The notes below the pieces were generated by a model, which saw only the letters and a list, made by a program, of their open reading frames with translations, made no database searches and had not been told where the DNA came from. Positions 50,383-62,515 of a DNA stretch of 64,000 nt are shown here, one piece after another. A program made the translations under genes and the position numbers. This stretch comes from Rhododendron vialii (Eukaryota; Streptophyta; Magnoliopsida; Ericales; Ericaceae). Numbering within the stretch: the first letter of the stretch is position 1; the number at the start of each line of letters is the position of its first letter. The stretch is taken from contig NC_080569.1 in the NCBI RefSeq assembly GCF_030253575.1, positions 7,296,001 to 7,360,000 on the forward strand. The letters are read 5' to 3'.

Positions 50383-50538
50383 CGGCTTTAAAAGCAGTTG
50401 TATCCGGAGCTGTGTTTTAAAGTTGTGTTCCATGCATTTATCTAGCGAATGCGGACCCACATACATCAAACGGCTTTAGAGACAGTTGTATCCGGAGCTG
50501 TATTTTAAAGTTGTGTTCCATGCATTTATCTAGCGAAT
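50383..50538. repeat. 88-bp direct tandem duplication
   Basis: A 68-bp unit (CGGCTTTA ... CATGCATTTATCTAGCGAAT) occurs at 50383 and again at 50471 with about four differences. Similar words (GAACACAACTTTAGAACACA) occur at 37218 in an F2KP intron, so the unit may come from a dispersed repeat. Confidence 0.8.
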
Positions 50539-51182
50539 TTTATGTTGCCTTCTTCCATTCGTTAATTTTGCTTTGTACTGCAAAACCTTGGAAACTATGT
50601 GTCTCCAAGTTATTAGGATTTGAAAAGAAATCAAATTGCTCGAGAACAAAACAGAAAATGGAAACAAAATTTAAAAAGAAAGGAAAAGGAAAAGGAAAAG
50701 GAAACTACTAAAAGGGAAGAAGCTGCAGCTACCTTCACCTTTTTCTTTTTCTTTTTATTGCTTTGTAATTTATTTACTTCAAAAAAACATGCTATAGGCT
50801 ATACATAGTTATGGAAACGGATCCTCTTTTGGGTCTCAGCAACAAGTGACTTCGATTATTTAAATTGCTTATTTCGCTTTCAAGAACTTTAACTCTACAA
50901 AGAATCGCACAGATCAACGACTAATTGATATATGATTTTAGAACACATTTATATTGAAAATAAACCTATGATCATATTGAATTGGAACTCATTTCTTCAA
51001 GATAAGTGCGTAGACAGCGTAACTACCATTGGTTATTTAATTTCCAAATAATGTAATTTTTCAGAGGTTCGGATTTCTCAACGAGCAACAAATCTGAGAC
51101 CTCAGCATCACTCCTGTGATTTTCTCCCCTAGGAGAGGAATGTGACACCACGTATCTTACAAAGAGCTTTCTGTAAATCGAA

Positions 51183-51324
51183 GGGAAAATGACGGCCCAG
51201 GACGTATTTTGATAATTAATACCCGCCAAGGACATGCTGAGAACATTTGAGAACATTTGTTAATGCTGAAAATGTCATTGGTGGGTATTAAATTATCAAA
51301 CACGTCCTTGGCCGTCATTTTCCC
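51183..51324. mobile_element. Small MULE-type MITE (142 bp)
   Basis: Inverted ends GGGAAAATGACGGCC continue into AGGACGT-TTTGATAATT and AATACCC on both sides, leaving a loop of about 40 bp. A perfect 9-bp target duplication TAAATCGAA flanks it (51174-51182 and 51325-51333). Perfect flanks suggest a recent insertion. Confidence 0.9.
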
Positions 51325-51683
51325 TAAATCGAAACTCTCTCCTAATTGCAAAAGTAGAATTGGATGGGCTTTCAGACCTCGAGTATGAATTTCTCACCGG
51401 CTCCCTCCCTTACTCCTCTCCCTTTTGTGGTTGAGACTCGTCGAAGCAGTTCTCCAACTCACGCCACCATTCTAGAACAGAGGTGATCAAATCTGAGATA
51501 TTTGGCCCTCAAATCCGATCATCCTCGACGACAAATCTTTGAATTCTAACAAAATCAAATCGGCCTTGACGCCACCTGACAGAATTGTCTTCTGTTGTAG
51601 GTTCAACAGGACATTGAACTCCAATGCTGATACGATCCCTCCAACTTTCTCCAAACACTTCCATGAGTAAATCAATATCTCCA

Positions 51684-51866
51684 ACATCATCCAAACCGAC
51701 CGCTAGTTTTGGCAAATCTTTATTTATTTCTATTTATTTTGGTTTGAACCTTTTGGACGTCATCGTAGTTACATCATCCAAACCGACCTCTATTTTTGGC
51801 AAATCTTTATTTATTTCTATTTATTTCTCGTTATTTTGGTTTGGACCTTTTGGGACGTCGTCGTAT
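51684..51866. repeat. 87-bp direct tandem duplication
   Basis: Unit starting ACATCATCCAAACCGACC occurs at 51684 and 51771; both contain TTTTGGCAAATCTTTATTTA and TTTTGGTTTG(A/G)ACCTTTTGG. The second copy carries a short extra TTTCTCGTTA insertion. Confidence 0.8.
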
Positions 51867-52741
51867 TTTCAAGATCAGCGAGTCCTACGTAATATTTGGT
51901 TTATGAATATATGTTTCGTTTCCTCAACCACAAATTAAAAATTAAAATCATTTCCTGTCTTCTTCTCTTCTTGTGTCTTCTTATCTCTCACATTTGTTGG
52001 GAATGGGAGATGCTGCCAGGAGGGAGTGCTTGGCAGCGGTGCCGAGCACCCCATCTGGCCGTTCATCTTGGCAATCGACGACTCAAATTTTTGCCGAACA
52101 ATCGATGGCTCTGATTGGCATGTGCATCCCCAGGTCCTGTTTGATGAAGAATTTTCAGATCGAATACCTCTACTTTCTTCACACCCACAAGCGGTAGGGT
52201 TCATCTAACCCTAATTTTTCAAGTTAGCAAACACCTGCAAATAGCAGCTGAAATAGCAACAGCCAAAGGCTGATGAGAAGTACAGCATGCATAACTTCAG
52301 CCCAATCACCAGCTTCCCAAACCAGCAGCATCAGATGTTCCCAATACCAATAGAAAAAGCTCCAGATTTGACCAAAATATGTTTTTTTTTTTTTTAATAA
52401 GATTACAATCTCATGAAAAAAAACTCTGTTCATATAAGCATATAGAAACAAAACCGGCATAAGAATAACTTGACAAGAAACTTCACCAGGCGAGTAAGTA
52501 CATCGAAGGGCAAACTAAGAACCACCCTGAACCAAGATAACCATGACACGAAAACTGGACTCGGATTTCGAAGGATACTGACCAAAGACTCCAATGACCG
52601 ACTGACAAATCCACACCATTTCTCACCCATAACCATACGCCACTCCATTTGACCATTTAACAGAGTATACCGAGAATTGGGTGGTAAACAAGGTCAGACT
52701 AGTAACCTTGCCACATTGGAAGGAATACCGACATTCCCACC

Positions 52742-55700
52742 TTAAGTTGAAGGAGCAGAAGTCTCTCCCTTTTTCTCTGCATCGACTTTCACAGGTTCAC
52801 TTTCAGATTCCTTCTCCTTGGCTGCAACAGGGACTTCTTCACTGGCCTTGTCTTCTGTTTTTTCATCTTCAACACTCAACTTCTCGAGCAGCCCAGCAGC
52901 AGCAGATGCATCTTTGTTTTCTTCTTTCTTTTGTTGTGATTCAGCTACATCTTGGAACGTTTCCATAAAGGTTTTGCAATCTGCAGAGAAAATAATGAAG
53001 GTATATATATGAATCTAAAATGTTCAGGGGAAAGATCTGGAGTGATGGAGGAACGCCTGATGAAACTTACGGGACAATAAACTACCAAAATATCTGATGA
53101 GGACTATAAAACCCAATCCATTAAACAATTGATTTCGGCTAGTGATAATGCCAAAACCGTTTTTGTTGGTGCCAAAACTCCAATGCATAAAAGTCTTGTA
53201 AATTGCACCTGGTACAAGCCTTTTGTGCACTAGAGTTTTGGCACCAACAAAAACAGTTTTGACACCAACAAAAATAGTTTTGGCATTATCATTTCCCTTG
53301 ATTTCAGACATTGAGTTATTAACAATAAATAAAATGTGACAGATGCCTTATATCTTCATAACGATTTCCACTTTGGTGCTTTGAGAAACAAATATGAATC
53401 AAACCTGTATTTAGGTAACAAAAAAAATTATGTGCCTTCAACAAATCAGTTCATAACCAAAAAACAGATTACTCAGGAAATAACCAGCACCAATCAGGAG
53501 TTCAAGCCAATTCAACTGCCAAAGACTCCGCAGTTGGTCAAGAAGGCAATATGTGGTAATTGACCTTACCACACTACAAATAAGTAATGTACACTTTTCT
53601 AAACTCGATATGGTAACAACAATAGAACCACTGATAATGGTTCCGATGAGGACAGCAATTGCATTTTAAAACTCTTTCTTAGTCATTGCTCAGTATTTCT
53701 TCCTTGAAGGCACAAAAATGCGTATCTAACTTTTGTGACGATGCGGTACAATCTATTCGGCTGACCAGCGATCTGTGCGCACTCATTTGCACACTAATTT
53801 AACTGGAGTAGTATCATTTGCACCAGCCTATACGTACATTGTTCCAGCTATATGCTGATTTAGTAAACCCATTCTCCCATGCAGAAACACAAATTGCAGC
53901 AGTGGTTTGGCATTCCTCTTCCACAAGTGTTGCTTCCACCTACCCTTTTTTTTTTTTTAATCACTTTAGAGAGATACTAGAGGCTAGAGCCCCTCATCCG
54001 CCTCAAAGTTGGATAAAGCAGATTCCTCTGCCACAAATATCATGATCTATAAAGAAAGTAAATGATGCAGAACAGTTTCTGCAGAATTACACAATCTGAC
54101 AAATCAGAATAAAATTGTGGCCACATCGGACGCACCCGTTTACTGTTTCATAGAGTTCCCTGGAAAGATGCATGTTATCGGATGAGGATGGGGGTGGGGA
54201 TGGTTATGGGTATGGGTAGGGCCAAAGTGTTGCAAGTAGTAATATGCACATGATGGGTGAGGGTATTGGCCAAAGTGTCAGGTGACTCAGGTTAGCTTCA
54301 ACTGACACTTTTTGGGTAAGCGGTACTTGTAACTTTATAAGCTAATATGTGGTATGCAAGGACGTACTAATCACGTAGACTATTGAGGGTGTGCATGCCC
54401 AACTAGACATGCACATCACATACCCTTACCTAAGTCAATTGTCCAAAACTCCAAACATGTATTTACAAAATTAATAAGAGCTCAAACAAATTAGTTTTGA
54501 TTATATGGCACATTTGAATCACCAACTTTGATAAGACATAATAATAAGCACAATGAAATGCAAAAATAACCATAATAAGTTAATAAATGAGGGGTAAAGG
54601 CGTGCGATAGATTCCTTAGAGTCAGAGAGAGAATTATGTGAACAAGAAATGAGTGACGAATATAAAAGTAATCTGGGGGAAGTGACAGAAATTCAAGCCA
54701 TAATAGGCAAAGGTTGAAGGATTAATGTTGGGGCATTAATATGCAAACCAATCAACCAACACAATTTTTTTCCTTCTCTTCATATTAACACAAGATTCGA
54801 TAATGCAGTTTCTTTTCTGAAATGCAGCATACAGCTAATAAAAGCTAAACCAGCATTTGTCTGGAGTAACTACGGAAAGAGAGGCTGTTAGGAGTTAATC
54901 CAGACTGTGAGATAAAGTTTTCCGAGATTGGCAGAAGCAACAAGGAATTAATAAAGATAATAAAAGCTTTGGCCAGAAGTAAGAGAACAAATTGTACTGA
55001 TTCAAACTTCCAAGTTGGAAAAATGACGCAACTAAACCTAGTTCCTTGGGAATATACACAGCAGTGTCCCAAACACTAATGAGCTAAAAGCAATGTAATT
55101 TATTGAAGTGTGAGGCACCCTCAAACGCTATACTTAATCCTCTGTTTCTTTCTTCCCTTTTCACCCCGAATAGCTGTTGATAGGGATGAAGAAGAGCGTC
55201 AATACAAGCAACCAATGAAGGCAGCCCTGACCTACAGTTAGATCTCGGGGCTGATTGATTGAGATAATCCCCATGAATGTGGAGAAATTCCTCACTGGGG
55301 GAGTTTACCGATGACCTCAAATAGACGGGGAGATCAAAATTGAACCTCTTTTCAATGCACACAAACTTGCTAACTTATGCCTTAGTGAGGCAGTAGACGG
55401 CACCACACTGTGGGACAAGATTTCTTGTTTACAGATCGCTGATCATGTGAAGGATTCAAAAGACACAAAAATCAGAGACATCAAAGAAAGGTCAGAGTCA
55501 ACCCTTATAAGACTTGCTCCATGGCCATAAGAAGCTTCAAGCAGATCATGCCAGCGGGGCGACAATGCAGCTGCTTCGTTTCTTCTACCACTAACTGATG
55601 TCGCGGTCAATGGACAATGGTAATACTCAGAATTCGTTCTCTGTGATATTACAAAATGCTCCCCATCTATCTGAAAACTGTGATGCCAATAGCCCTCGAA

Positions 55701-56366
55701 AATACAAAACACGGTATTCTTTCCTTTTTTGGGTTTTGTCTTTTGCTAAATCAGAACTCTATAAGTCTCTTGAGACCTTTTAGGCTTTTACATAAACCCC
55801 ACGTGACAATCATTCGAAGAAACTATTTTACATTGACACTCAGAATTTAATATCTCAGGGACTTTTGTCCCTTTCGTAGAAGTTCCAATATCTTACCACT
55901 TGGTTCAATCAAATATGGTTTTTGAGTGATTGATGTTTTTAATGGCCAACATACTATACAGCGTTAATCTACATCTACAAACCAGAAAAGGCAAACATCC
56001 AAACCCAACATGCACTAGCAATATCCTACACATAAACTTGGCACAAGATCCCAAGCTAGTCAAAGGAATCCAAACTCAACAACAGGATACTACCAATTCA
56101 GACTGTTCAGCCCACTACAAAATACTGCCAAGCCACACATCATCACATTCGCGTAGCGAATCATCACATCCACGTAACGAAGAGAAAAAGTGAAGCAAAA
56201 TACTTACTCTCCACCGATCCGAATCGGATGCAAAAGAGTTCGTCCTTGAGTTCCCCATCAGCAAAATCCGCAGCGTGCCAGACGCAAGACTTTTCGTTTC
56301 CTGCATGCTCCTGAACCGACATGGTAGCAATAACTGGAAAACGATACATGAGTGAGACGAAGTCAA

Positions 56367-56401
<35 letters not shown>

Positions 56402-56799
56402 AAAGGGCAACAGACCGAGATGGTTGGCGCAGATCTTGAGAGTCTTCGATTGGCGCATAACGAGACGAACTTTTCCGGTAACCTTGTGCTTCAAAAGCTT
56501 CACAGTTCCAGCGCCTCTCTCCTTCCACTGGTTGCCGTCCTTGTCGAATCGGTAAAGTTTGGCTTTCCTGCAAAACAAATATCCACAGCGACAGATCAGA
56601 TTAAGAGTGATCACGGAAACCCTAGGTATTCACAAGAGAGAGGGAGGGAGAGTTACAGATCGAGGATGGCGTCTTCCTCTTCTTCGCCGGTGGTGACGGC
56701 GACCTCTTCGAGCTTGACGATCGGTGCGACCTGTGCTCCGGTGTCTTCGTCTTCGCCGGCGGCCGGTTCTTCCGCGTCTCTGTGCTCTGGATCTGCCAT
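52742..56799 (-). CDS. RANBP1: Ran-binding protein 1 (RanBP1), four exons
   Basis: Exons: 56657-56799, 56416-56567, 56208-56333, 52742-52980, all with GT-AG introns in phase; 219 aa (Arabidopsis RanBP1a has about 228). The N-terminus is acidic ([18 protein letters not shown]), followed by the Ran-binding domain (about residues 25-160) with [59 protein letters not shown] and FCIRFGS, and ends in a Glu/Lys/Ser-rich tail. In the family it binds Ran-GTP and, with RanGAP, promotes GTP hydrolysis, so releasing cargo from export complexes in the cytoplasm. The start ATG matches the MADPEH-type family N-terminus. Intron 3 is unusually long (3.2 kb) and lies inside the end of the Ran-binding domain. 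No break seen. Confidence 0.95.
53157..53252. repeat. Short inverted repeat in RanBP1 intron 3
   Basis: Arms CGTTTTTGTTGGTGCCAAAAC and GAGTTTTGGCACCAACAAAA pair over about 22 bp around a 50-bp loop; a further inexact copy of the right arm (TTTTGACACCAACAAAAATA) follows at 53255-53275. Confidence 0.7.
54190..54221 (+). other. G-rich tract, possible G-quadruplex
   Basis: G runs of 5, 4, 3, 3 and 3 within 32 bases on the plus strand (the template strand for RanBP1), separated by 1 to 8 bases, meet a loose quadruplex pattern. Function is not implied. Confidence 0.4.
56372..56398. repeat. (GA)n microsatellite in RanBP1 intron 2
   Basis: A run of about 13 GA units lies 18 bp into the intron after the exon 2 donor. 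Simple repeat, likely length-polymorphic. Confidence 0.9.
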
Positions 56800-57905
56800 T
56801 CGGAGGGAGGGAGAGAGGAAGTAGAGTGTTCGGTTAACTGATTTGGTAGAGAGAGAGAAGTAGGGTTTGAACCGTGTCACTGTGTCTAGGGTTTTTGTAC
56901 TGTTATATAATGACGGGGTGGAGGGGCGTATGGAAACTTGACAGCTAAAAGACGGTGAGGATTTAGCTAAGCACGGGAGGTTTAAATTAATTAAGCTAGA
57001 TTGTTTTTTTTTCTTATTCAAATTTGTTTGTATTTATTGATTTTGTGTTGATTTTTTTAAAAAAAATTATTGGCTTATCTCAATGAGAGAAATTTACAAA
57101 CTAAAATATTAGATTACAATCTTAAAAAAAATTTAGTAAAGACAAAATTTTATCTAATACAAAAAATATTAATTTAATCCATAATCTTTACCTTTTAAAA
57201 TTCTTCTCGTTGATCCGTATTTATAATTCATGAAAAATTAAAGCAAAACTAATAAATGTAAATAAATGAAGTAAATACAAAAGATAATGTGTCTTCATTA
57301 TTAAGCCAAAACACCCATGAATCATTTTTATCAAGATAAAATTTAGTGCAAAAATAATCTATTCAACTAATAAGTACATCTCGCGGTATTGATTATCCCA
57401 ACACTTTGTGCGATTACCAGATTATATATTGACATATAATCCAACATAAAATATTAAAATTACTCAGATATATAATTCAAATATTCTTATTTAAGCAAAC
57501 AAAGAATCTTTTATGTTATAATAACATGTTATTTTTTTGGACAGTTGTGAAAGTTTTAATTTGACCAATAAAGCAAACGGTAAATAAGACTAGCTCAACA
57601 ACTTTAGTTTGCTTCTCTAATGGCTTTAGCAGCTATAGAGAATAAGAATGCAACCTGAGGGTGTGCCTGTTGAATACTTGTTAAATTTGCTTGACAAATT
57701 GGCAATGAGTAATGCTATAAAAAAATGCCCGAAATTCGGGTGGGGTTAAATAGAAAGCCCATTAATTTAATTACTATAACTTTTAAATAAATGTTATTGG
57801 TACACCATTCGTAATTATATCTTTTTAATTAAAAAATAATTTACATGAGATTGAAATTCTAGGTTTTGTAATTGAAATTCTGAGAAAACTTTGAAGGTAG
57901 AATCC
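56800..57905. other. RanBP1 leader and AT-rich intergenic DNA
   Basis: The first about 100 bases upstream of the ATG hold GA-rich leader sequence and TATATAA at about 56903, a plausible TATA box for RanBP1 on the minus strand. The rest is AT-rich without recognisable genes or repeats. Confidence 0.45.
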
Positions 57906-58387
57906 TTTTTTTTTTTTGAACATGTCGCATTGATTAAAAAGCAACCGGATCAGGAGTTACAATCTTTATGCAAAATAGAATCAAAATCGGGCAGAATACA
58001 ACCCAATTGAATAGAAGAACAACTATTAATACTATAAGAAGCCAACCAATAAGCAGCCTTGTTCTTCATTCTACCAGCCCAGATGAAGGACCAATTTCTT
58101 CCTTTAGCCCAAGTCTTGATATCTTCCACCACAGTATGGATCTCCCATGGACAATTAATTCTTCCTTGAACGCTTTGTATCACCACTTGACTATCAGACT
58201 CGAAAATCACTTGAGAATAATCTGCTTCAATTTTTGAATTGCAAGCTCTCCTTAGGGCCCATGCCTCTATCGCACAAGCTGAAGACACCTTCACTTTCCC
58301 ACACCGCCAAAACTGAGCAGTTCCACTACTATCCCTGACAATTACACCAAAGGCGGCAATGCTGCGAGAGGCGAAAAAGCTCCATCC
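57906..58387 (-). mobile_element. 5'-truncated LINE end with RNase H domain
   Basis: The minus strand encodes an RNase H (RVT_3) domain: AAFGVIVRDSSGTAQFW, ACAIEAWALRRAC, VIFESDSQVVIQSVQG, then the usual tail AGRMKNKAAYWLASYS. A poly(T) run at 57906 is the poly(A) tail. A perfect 14-bp target duplication TGAAGGTAGAATCC flanks it (57892-57905 and 58388-58401). Only the last about 480 bp of the LINE inserted. The frame from the aspartate-rich strand onward is open, so the insertion is young. Confidence 0.9.
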
Positions 58388-58837
58388 TGAAGGTAGAATC
58401 CAAGTTGGTCATAATCTCTGTCAAATGCAGCCCCGCCTGATCGATCATAAGGCCCAAATTATACATGTGATTGGGCCTACTGTTTCTTTTGTGGGGTTTG
58501 AACTGATTGGGCTTATTGTTTTAGGATCCAAATGGGCGGAAATTTTGTTAATTGTTCGACTAACCGGGTTCAAATAAGTCTGTTGACACAGACTTTGTTG
58601 TACACAGATCCCGCACAGATTTTTGTGTGGGGCCCACTACGGATCTCATACAAACAATCCAAGTCGTTCATTAAATATTAAATATTTTTTCAAGTGCTCT
58701 ACGAAAAATTAGCTCAATCCGATATTTATAGATACTTGATCCAATCATTTAACATTAACTGGGTTGGGCTTTCACAATGTTAAGTGAGTCTTCCATCTAC
58801 TTAGCCCATTTTTGGGCAATAGCGCATTGCCTCATGT

Positions 58838-59450
58838 GAGCATCTCCAACGGGAGAGGTCAAAAGTGGCGTGGAGCAAGTAACGGCTCCTTTTGACAACT
58901 AGAACCCATCCAACCAAGTTGCCTTCCTTATGCCAATTACACGTGGATTTGAAGGAAGCTCTCACGGCTGCCAAATGTGACACCACCATCACCCCATGCC
59001 AAATTACATTTTCTTCAAAAAAAAAAAGCTATTGTTGGTTAAGAAAGAATCGTTTGACATAAGAAATTTGATGAAAAGATTGAAGAGGAAGGGTTTGATG
59101 TCAAAAATGCCACATGAGTCTTAAAAAAAAAATTGACATTTCCAATTTGAAGCCATGAGTTGAAGATCGATGCTCCTATAGCTTCAAATCTTCAACCCAT
59201 GGCTTCAAATCGGAGACGTCAAAATTTTGGGAAATTTTGAATTTGAGTTTTAAGGGGAAGTGTTGAATTTCCTAGATATGAAGTAAATTTTCTAGAAAAT
59301 AGAGTATTGGTGGCTTTGGGGTTGACTGTAATAGAGTACCATTCAAAGCCACTTTTTTTTCTCTCTCCATATAATATACTATTTTGATGATTTCAAACAT
59401 AGAAACAGAGGTAAAAAAAGAAGAAGTGAATTATTGGATTGAAGATGCTC
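58838..59450. mobile_element. MITE with GAGCATCT ends
   Basis: Ends GAGCATCTCCAACGGGAG and, read inward, GAGCATCTTCAATCCAAT match the common plant MITE terminus. The interior has an inverted repeat (TTGAAGCCATGAGTTGAAGA and CTTCAACCCATGGCTTCAAA at about 59148-59206). No clear target duplication, so type and limits are tentative. Confidence 0.55.
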
Positions 59451-60381
59451 TACAAAATGAAGTTTCATCTTACGTCATGACTCACTCGTGAGAAACATCT
59501 ATGGAATATGGATAAACTCAAAGGGCGGTTTGGTTAAAAATAAAAAAAACAAACTCAAAGGGTGTAGTAAAAGAAAAAGATCGATATAGATTATTTAAAT
59601 CATCCGAAGATTCACGGCACTCGAACTTGTTCCCACAAGGGAATTTGGGAAACAAGTAGCAGAGCATTGCAACGACAAGTTGTAGGCGTTTTTTTGAAAC
59701 AAAGCATCAACATCATGTCGTAGGTGTTTTTTCCTTTTTGCTTTCTTCGATGTACCCAGTACCCTTATCTAGTTATCAATAATATTTCACCAATAAAACA
59801 AGGAAAATGGCAACGACAAGTTTCTAGTAATTAAGAGATGGGAAGACTTGCTAAGCTAGTTGCTGGAGTACCTCATTTCTTAGGAAGTTTCTCATGGTTT
59901 CTTGTGTGGTGGAAACCGAGTACGTGGAAAACAAGTTTTCTTGTCTTGTTATAATAGAGGGTGGATGGACCTTATTTAACACGTTAGGCAAGGAAATATT
60001 GAAATTGCATACTCTCTCTCTCTCTCGTTGTCAATTGTCACAAAAACGAACATGGGCTGACTACCATATATAACTACTTTTAACAAACATGGTTTCCCAT
60101 GCTCCTTTTTTCTTTTCTCTCTTTAGGATGGTCGGTGGCCCTAATTTTTATTATCTATTCTTATAATTTTTGTGCACCTCGGCTAGGTATGGGGGCCAAT
60201 CTGACCATCCATTAGAGCGGATTACAAATAAAACTGGAGCAAAATCCTGTATTATCTATTTCTTTCGGTAATAAATCTAATCCCGTGACTAAAAATTAGT
60301 TCATGTTCATTTCATTAAAAAAAATGAAAAAAATAAGAGAAAGTGAGGTGACAGAAAAAAGTGAAGAATGAATTTATTTTT

Positions 60382-60794
60382 GAGTGCTGCTATATACATT
60401 GACCGGCCGGAGAGGAAAATCGTACCGATGGCTGCGCCGGGCCATCTCCGGCCACCGGTCGGCCGATCCGAGCTGTCCAAAAATTCTAAAAAAAAAAACC
60501 AAGGGACTCTGCGCAAGAATCAACGGCATCCGAGGTGTGTAGGGTGCTTGATCCAAGCACCACTTTTTCATGTATATATATGTACACAAAAAAAGGGGTG
60601 TATATACACGAAAAAGGGGTGCTCGGATCAAGCACCCTACACACCTCGGATGCCGTTGATTCTTGCGAGGGGTCCCTCGGTTTTTTTTTTAGAATTTTTG
60701 GATGGCTCGGATCGGCCTTCCGGTGGTCGGAGACGGCCCAGCGCGACCGTCGGTACGATTTCCCTCTCGGCTGGTCGGTACCTATATCTTTAGC
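60382..60794. mobile_element. Hairpin MITE (MULE-type), copy 2
   Basis: Same family as copies 1 and 3, in the opposite orientation: left end GAGTGCTGCTATATACATTG, arms sharing GGCCGATCCGAGC, GAATCAACGGCATCCGAGG and GTAGGGTGCTTGATCCAAGC, tip around GTGTATATACACG. Flanks TTTATTTTT and GTTATTTTT differ at one of nine positions, a likely 9-bp duplication. Confidence 0.85.
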
Positions 60795-61581
60795 GTTATT
60801 TTTTCTTCCACGCGTTGGGTTAAAATGAAAATATTCGCAAAAGAACCTCGTGAAAAGATATTTACTTTCATAATCTTTTCTTTAGATTTTCATCTTAGTC
60901 CTTCGGACTAATTATTTGTTTCGACGAGAAAAATAAAAAAAATTATAGAATATATAGATCGAAGGTGAAATAAGTTCATATATATAACGATTAGTAAAAA
61001 TAAAAAGAAGTTTAAGAAATTTTCGGCTTGTGTTGGGTAAATCATTGCCAACCCACCCGGAAGATTAGCGGCTGTGGTGATAACACTATTTTGTTTGACC
61101 CAATCCCAATATTCTTCACCCTTTGGTAACTCGAAGTTTTGTCACACCACCTAATTCACACGCTGAGTTTTGCGGGCTGATAAGGATTCGAGAACAAAAA
61201 ATGTGGATTAAAAAATAGATAAGTAATTAGGGAGAATTAATCAAGAATTCAACATTAACTATGGATAGTTTGTTTGATGTCCGAAATGGATGAATAAAAG
61301 TGAGTGGATAAATATAGAAATAGTGTGAGAGTTTTTTTAGTTGCCCTTGTAATGAGAATACAACAATGACTGGAGAGAGGCATGAACGGCACGCCAATAT
61401 ATAATTCCATCTATCCAAATATAAGTTAGGGGTCAATGGGATAAGGGGTATTAGCTTATCCGCCAAATAAACAGTTCGGGTGCGTGCAAATGGGAGAACC
61501 AAACACCAGATCAGAAAAAGTTTGGATTTGCTTATCCGCCCAAAGCCCTCATCCCCCTCTCTTCTCTGTCCGCCAAACGAA

Positions 61582-61927
61582 CAGGGGCGGAGCCAGAAAT
61601 TCTTGATAGTGGAGTCAATTTTCTATAGCACAAAAAAAATTTATTTCATACTACTTGATAGTAAAAAAAAAAAAACGTTGAAATGGTAAACAAAAAGGAG
61701 TTAAGTAGATATTTTTGGGGGGTTTTTTGGAGGGAGAAGTGAGGATATTTTATTTTGCCCTCTTTTTTTCCTCAAGTTCCAAACTTTTAAACGGACTGGG
61801 ACAAATTGTAATATAAAAATGAGATCAAGTAAACAATTTTGATATGAAAACTATAACTATCTCCATTGTAATTTAGAAGGCAGGGGAGTCGGATGCCACC
61901 CTTTATCTCAAGGTGGCTCCGCCCCTG
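61582..61927. mobile_element. hAT-type MITE
   Basis: Ends CAGGGGCGGAGCCA in inverted orientation, 346 bp, flanked by CAAACGAA and CAAACGGA (7 of 8 identical), the 8-bp duplication of hAT elements. The interior is AT-rich and non-coding. Confidence 0.88.
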
Positions 61928-62100
61928 CAAACGGACCGCTAGTTCACGAACCCAACTTAACAATCTTTAGTTTAGAACATGTGGAATCGTGGATGTTTTC
62001 AAATCCTTTCTGTGATGTGACCATTCTTTCTCTTTTTCCCAAGAAAACAAAACTAAGGTCGTGTCCACTAGAATTTCCTAGTGGGTATCCATATTCTTAA

Positions 62101-62515
62101 GGAAAATCCTATGTGTACCGACCATTTTTGGACCGAAACCGTACCGACGGCCGCACGCGGCCGTCTCCGGCCGCACGCGGCCGTCTCCGGCCACCGGACG
62201 GCCGATCCGAGCCGTCCAAAAATTTTAAAAAAAAAAACCGAGGGGCCTTACGCGGGAATCAACGTCATCCGATGTGTGTAGGGTGCTTGATCTAAACACC
62301 CTATTTTTCGTGTATACATATATACACGAAAAATAGGGTGTTTAGATCAAGCACCCTACACACATCGGATGACGTTGATTCCCGCGTTAGGCCCCTCGGT
62401 TTTTTTTTTTAAAATTTTTGGACGGCTCGGATCGGCCGTCCGGTGGCCGGAGACGGCCGCGCGCGGCCGTCGGTACGGTTTCGGTCCAAAATGGTCGGTG
62501 TATATAGCAGTACTC
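62101..62515. mobile_element. Hairpin MITE (MULE-type), copy 3
   Basis: The best-preserved copy: arms of about 190 bp pair almost perfectly (GTACCGACGGCCGC, GGCCGATCCGAGCCGTCC, GAATCAACGTCATCCGATGT, GGTGCTTGATCTAAACACCC) around TATACATATATACACG. A perfect 9-bp target duplication TATTCTTAA flanks it (62092-62100 and 62516-62524). One arm carries an extra tandem copy of GGCCGCACGCGGCCGTCTCC. Confidence 0.92.

Larger units (their letters stand above)
48479..52741. other. Intergenic between the CHUP1-like gene and RanBP1
   Basis: Contains the CHUP1-like promoter, a large hairpin MITE (49.17-49.54 kb), two local direct duplications (50.38 and 51.68 kb), a small MULE-type MITE (51.18 kb) and, from about 52.2 kb, the likely RanBP1 3' UTR. 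I searched for an STN1-like OB-fold gene, expected here from Arabidopsis gene order, and did not see one. Confidence 0.55.
52981..56207. other. RanBP1 intron 3 (3.2 kb)
   Basis: Holds a foldback (53157-53252), a G-rich tract (54190-54221) and otherwise AT-rich sequence. The open frames in it do not match any family I recognise. Confidence 0.6.

Noticed and set aside
48479-52741. Expected STN1-like gene
   Set aside because: No OB-fold-like coding sequence could be read on either strand.
60368-60828. Several overlapping frames on both strands
   Set aside because: Produced by the hairpin MITE; its symmetry gives similar frames in both directions.
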